A stretch of DNA of 64,000 bases from Marchantia polymorpha subsp. ruderalis (taxonomy: Eukaryota > Streptophyta > Marchantiopsida > Marchantiales > Marchantiaceae), in assembly GCA_037833965.1 (NCBI GenBank), contig AP031355.1, positions 3,187,501 to 3,251,500 on the forward strand, in the 5' to 3' direction. The notes beneath the pieces are model-generated. The model was given only the letters and a program-made list of their open reading frames with translations, was not told where the DNA came from and ran no database searches. Made by a program: the position numbers and the translations under genes. Below, piece by piece: positions 59,901 to 64,000 of the stretch. How positions within the stretch are numbered: the stretch's first letter is position 1; each line of letters begins with the position of its first letter.

Positions 59901-61899
59901 GACAATTACACGGAGGTGCAACAGTGCACAACAGAAAAAGTTTAGGAAAAAGTGTTCAAACGTCAGTGGAAAACTTTGAAAGTTGTATAACGCTGGTAAA
60001 CATCCGGAGGTAATAGTCTCTTCCAGGTTCAACTTTGACAAATACATATGTGCATATTTCGGAATCAGATTCATTTCTTTATGTTTCCATATCTCGAGAT
60101 TCATCAATACTTTGTGAAATTAGTAAAGTTTATAGATAATTCTCTTTGGGGGAGTTTTGGAGGAACTAGTAATATAGCAAAAACGGGTGAGATGTGACGC
60201 GTTTATATGGTAACGATTTTTCCTTACAAAATTTCTGCCAACAGTCCGGATAGTACGTGGTTGTGTTATTTTATGCTTTAGGAAGATTTCAGAAAATAAT
60301 AATATTCTTCAAAGCTGCATGTTTGAGATCCCGAGCTGGAGAATAATTCACGTGGGAAGGGTGATCTAACATGAAAACGAGAGCTTTCCAACCTCCAAAA
60401 CGGCAATTTGTTTCGGTGGGGACTTTACACGTCATCGGACTGGGGAGAAAAAATCTGCACTGTCCATAGTTAAGAACATGATTACACTAAATTAATGTCT
60501 GCCGAGTTTTTACCATGTGCAGCAACATGGATATTGGGACTCCATACGAGAATATTCATATCTGCTGTAATCGACGTCATGAGTATCCTCTATCTTCTAC
60601 TAAAGACACAGTGTGTTTAAAGCAGGAGGCAGAATATGCTATTATCAGTATCAACAGGATCTGCTAACTTTTTCCGAAGCCACAATTTAATCTCCTCATT
60701 GGTTTCTTCCGATGAAGTTGGACCCTTAGAATGAAACAGGGAGACAATCACATCTGACGAAATGGAAAAAAGGCGAAATATAACTACTTGGACCGATATT
60801 TTTTGGGGACATTCAGAGCAACAACCCGAGAAAGGTGGTGTCCACTGGGTCCATTTAAATGCTGGTCTGATTCATGCGACTGCGATCCTATGTTAGTTGC
60901 TGGCAGACAACACATTGCATGACAATCTAACCACTTGAGAAGAACTGTGTGCAACTTTAGCTATCCAGTTGAAGGCACCAGCCCTGATTTTCTGAAGCAT
61001 GGTTGATTTCAATAGACCGGTGACGGTCTCCTTTCATCTCCGCTGACGCTCACTTACGTATGAATCACAGCGCACAAATGGTGAGGACATTGAAAAGAAG
61101 AAAAGAGTGAGGGTATCATAATTACCTCCAACATCCAACATAATCGCTGCTTGGTCGTTTCGCAGTCCTTTTCGAGTCGGGTACACCGCTCGTTAAGACT
61201 CTAGAAACCGAATGCTCTACAGACCAGGGATTGAGGGTTCCCACCTTGAGTCGATAAGAAGGAATCCATTCCAAGTTTCAAACAAAATTTGATGTAAGAA
61301 AAGTTGGTAACCCCTGATATTCTACCATCGATTTGTTTTCTTGCGTGAGTATTCATCCATCCACGAAGTACAGTACTTGGGGAAAACTGATCAACCATGA
61401 GTCCCAATGAGCATGAACTCAACTGTTTTCTGATTAAATAATATATAATAGAATAATTCTAAAAATCTGTTTCGTCTAAGTGCATTGTGGAGAAACTGTA
61501 ATCCGAAAGAGTGGTAGTGTTCGGTGAGTGGGTACTATCACGTAACAGTTCTGAACAAAAAACTGGTAACCTCCAAAGCAGGGTACATGATCAAAGAGGA
61601 TCCGCCCCTGGGCCAGCCAGTTCACAAGGGACTGCAAGTCCAGTATGTCTCCTCCTGCGTACACATGCCACCCGAATAAGAATAAGCCCCTACAAGTGAT
61701 GTAGACATTGCAAATACGGGTATGCTCTCATCTTCAGAAGTCACATCGTCGCATGCCGTTGCACGACCAGTCAAAACTTGTGCGAGTCGGAATAATTCTT
61801 CATACGAATCCCAGAAGTTTCAAGATGCAGCAGGAGTCGGTGAAACAACTTGAAAATGAAGGAACGTGAGAAAGTCGAGTTGACGTTTCATGGCGTTGG
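56994..61899. other. Spacer with one isolated open frame
   Basis: AT-rich to about 57,850. A 71-codon plus-strand frame (57891-58106) is unsupported. A 137-codon plus-strand frame at 59532-59945 is the best coding-like patch (LRDVYGFMNFLAGIFSQIVG, then DDFEDWRNLVDGIMRRVKHT), but it opens with GTG rather than ATG and has no known domain. It could be an exon of an unseen gene or transposon debris. Nothing is recognised in 60,100-61,850. Confidence 0.35.
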
Positions 61900-63293
61900 A
61901 ACGTCCTGAATCTTGCCATCCATCCATCCATCCATCTTTACATGTCCTGCGATGGAGTTCGGAGCCGTGCAGCGATGGCGATCGATCGCTGTCAGACGAG
62001 AGAGAGAGAGAGAGAAAGAGAAAGAGAGAGAGGGCGACGGGGCCACTAGAGAGATGCTCCACCACGTTACTGGAGAAGCGTCCGGGGAGTGCATGCGCGG
62101 TTAATAAGGGTAGGACAACGGAAGAACCTTTCAGTGCGAAGAGGCACTGTCCGTGCGAAGGGAAAGGGAAAGGGAAAGGAGGACTCCGAGGACTCCGAGG
62201 ACAGGGACTTGGAAGGGAAGGGAGCTCGCTCACAGATGTTCCATTGCAGAGCAGTGCCAAGAGGAAGAAGAGCAGGAGCAGGAGCAGGAGCAGGACGGGA
62301 GCCTAAACCTCTGTGCTCGTTAGTTTGTGTCTGTCTAAGGGGCGGGACGGGACGGGACACTGGGCCTGGCCCTGTGCATCAATCGGTCCTCCCGAGCGAG
62401 AGCCCTGTTCGGAGTTCCAGCACGAAACGGAGCAGGCCCGTGTGCCTTTCTTTGCTTGTAAGGGAGGGAGGCCCCGGGAGCACGGAAGGACGGGCGGAAG
62501 AAACAAAAGCAGAGAGGGCGGAGGGAGAGGAGAGGCATCAGAGAAGAAGCAGCAGCAGCGGCAGCAGCAGCAGAGGCGGAGGAGGACGAGGAGGGCCGGT
62601 CCTTTAAGCCGGAAACAAACACGCAAGCTAAAGCAGCAAGGCACGAAGGAAGTGGGAGAGAGGGAGGCAGGGAGGGACGGAGAGAGGGAGGGTGCTTATC
62701 TATCTATCGAGAGGTGGCTCCGTGTTTCAGAGAGCGGCGTGCATCGGAAGAAGGGAGACCAGTGTGCTTCTCAGAGCGTCCCTACTCCTGATCTGTTTGC
62801 GAGTGCAAGGCCAGGCAGTTTTTGTGGTGTTTGCTGTGGTTGCTTTTGCGTTGGTTTCTGGTCGATCTTCCAAGAGCGATTGGTTGTGTGTGTGTGCGAG
62901 CGTGCGTGTGTTGATCATAGGAGATTGCCGGAGAGGTTTGGGGAGGCAGGTTGAGTGGTTGGGAAGGAGGGAGAGAATGAGAGGGTAAGGGCCGGTGGAG
63001 TGCGATCAATGGAAAAGAGGAGAGTTTACATTCGGGGGACATCTCAGCTGCCCCTGCCTGCGCCGAAATTCTCTTGATTCGCGCCAGATTTCTGTGTAAA
63101 TTGACTCTGCGAGCAGATCATTCACGAGTTAGGGTTCGTGAGCGAGGCGTTGTGGTTGCTCCGAGTTTAGTTGGCCTGAGAGCGGTCGTAAGGCGTGAGG
63201 AGAAGAGGTGTCACCGAGGTTTGAGGAGATTTTCTGTTTGCTGATTGCCAAACCTGTAATTGTTGTGCGGGCGTATTGTCTGGAAGTAGCACC
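61900..63293 (+). promoter_or_regulatory. Long purine-rich promoter/leader of the E2 gene
   Basis: Purine-rich low-complexity sequence upstream of the ATG at 63294: catc repeats near 61,916, a (ga)n tract near 62,000-62,030, gggaaa repeats near 62,160, gagcag repeats near 62,270 and cag/gga triplets near 62,545-62,595. Long frames across it (62089-62607, 62313-62954) are repeat products without domains. A gggtaagg near 62,984 could be a 5' UTR intron donor. The transcription start is not determined. Confidence 0.5.
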
Positions 63294-64000
63294 ATGTCTT
63301 CCCCAAGCAAGCGGCGCGAGATGGACGTCATGAAGCTGTAAGTTTTGCCGGACAGTCGGTTTCCGTGGCTAACTCTTCGATCTCGCTACGAAATACTACC
63401 TTCTGTGCAGAGAGATCGTCGATGAGACAGCAATTGACGTAATCGCTCTCTAAATTGCTCTGGGTATCTGGGGAGAGCGTATGAAGCTGTTAGTTTTACG
63501 AACCCAGTCGGTTGTGTGGGCCTAGTCTTCGATCACTATTGAACTCCTACATTTCTACTGCAAGGTGGTTGATTAGCCGCTGATTGACATAATTGAGCGG
63601 TCAAACGCTCTGGATATTTGTTCAGGGGTCATAGTTTTAATAAGTCGGGCACCACGCACCAATTGCGCAAGCGAATTTGTCTGATGATCTTTATCTGTTA
63701 TTTGCTCCTTGATTCATTCTTCCACGATTCTCTCGATACATCAGGATGATGAGCGATTACAAGGTGGAGATGGTCAACGACGGGATGAGCGAGTTTTATG
63801 TGGAGTTCCACGGTCCAAGAGACAGTAAGTTTTGAATTCGAAGTTTACTCTTCTTTGTGGAAGTGGTAGTGAGATGATTAATTGTGAAGCTACGGTTTCA
63901 GTATACTGAACCACCGCACGAGGTGGAAATTCGTTTTCCTTTTGAGGATCAAGGATGCAGCTGCGGTTATTATCTTACGTTTTGCTTGGATCCTCAAGGA
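63294..64000 (+). CDS. E2 ubiquitin-conjugating enzyme, UBC4/5/6 (UBE2H) type, partial
   Basis: First two coding exons, 63294-63337 and 63745-63824, join in phase (CT|G) to [20 protein letters not shown], then [20 protein letters not shown], then DS at a GTAAGT donor. This is almost the start of Arabidopsis UBC4/5/6 and matches the human UBE2H opening. The enzyme accepts ubiquitin from E1 on a cysteine and passes it to substrates; UBE2H/Ubc8 works with the GID/CTLH E3 (family knowledge). The catalytic core with the HPN motif and active-site Cys lies beyond the window; 63825-64000 is intron. Intron 1 contains a duplication of its own start. Confidence 0.9.
63330..63628. repeat. Diverged 151-bp tandem duplication spanning the E2 exon 1 donor
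   Basis: atgaagctgtaagtttt at 63330 recurs as atgaagctgttagtttt at 63481. Later matching pieces in the same order are cagtcggtt, tcttcgatc, attgac(g/a)taat and gctctgg(g/a)tat. Copy 1 carries the working donor; copy 2 has gttagt in its place. Confidence 0.85.

Noticed and set aside
62089..62954. 172- and 213-codon plus-strand frames upstream of the E2 gene
   Set aside because: They cross purine-rich microsatellites, have no domain, and lie in the probable leader of the E2 gene.

Overview
The window is nuclear DNA of a land plant. The genes have many short exons with GT-AG introns, and they are recognisable plant proteins: temperature-induced lipocalin, a STIG1-domain secreted protein, LWD1 clock WD40 protein, plastid-type glyoxylate reductase, Mediator subunit 22 and a UBC4/5/6-type E2. 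A dead plastid atpB fragment sits in the nuclear sequence. Low gene density, compact intact genes, wide AT-rich spacers with decayed Copia and LINE elements, and a TMEM144-type transporter (a family I believe is absent from flowering plants) suggest a bryophyte, moss or liverwort. That last step is inference; I cannot name the species.

Layout. 1-7.7 kb: a lipocalin gene (-), then two convergent multi-exon genes I do not recognise (+ about 3.0-5.2 kb, coiled coil; - about 7.7-5.5 kb). 7.7-12.3 kb: AT-rich spacer with three tandem repeats. 12.5-13.7 kb: STIG1 protein with a long Pro/Ala repeat stalk. 13.7-20.9 kb: spacer with a hairpin and a 155-bp tandem repeat. 21-24.3 kb: TMEM144-type transporter (-), fronted by a GC-rich block to 25.8 kb. 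26-42 kb: repeat territory with a near full-length but dead Copia element (-), a LINE reverse-transcriptase remnant (+) and several perfect palindromes. 42.5-43.5 kb: intronless LWD1. 43.5-47.2 kb: spacer with a diverged repeat pair. 47.3-51.3 kb: GLYR2, 12 exons (-). 52.9-54.4 kb: MED22, 3 exons (-). 54.4-61.9 kb: AT-rich spacer with the atpB fragment. 61.9-64 kb: long purine-rich leader and first two coding exons of an E2 ubiquitin-conjugating enzyme (+), cut by the window end.

The genes are separate housekeeping, stress, signalling and cell-wall genes, not a cluster; nothing indicates that they work together. I found no new multi-gene system. The most unusual signal is the number of inverted-repeat foldbacks (at least eight, from 26 bp to about 215 bp, several perfect), including a 60-bp perfect palindrome inside the dead Copia element. 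Other points of interest are the paired unidentified genes, the nuclear plastid fragment, and a duplicated, decayed splice donor in the E2 intron. All exon models were read by eye and checked for frame; none was tested by alignment or transcripts.
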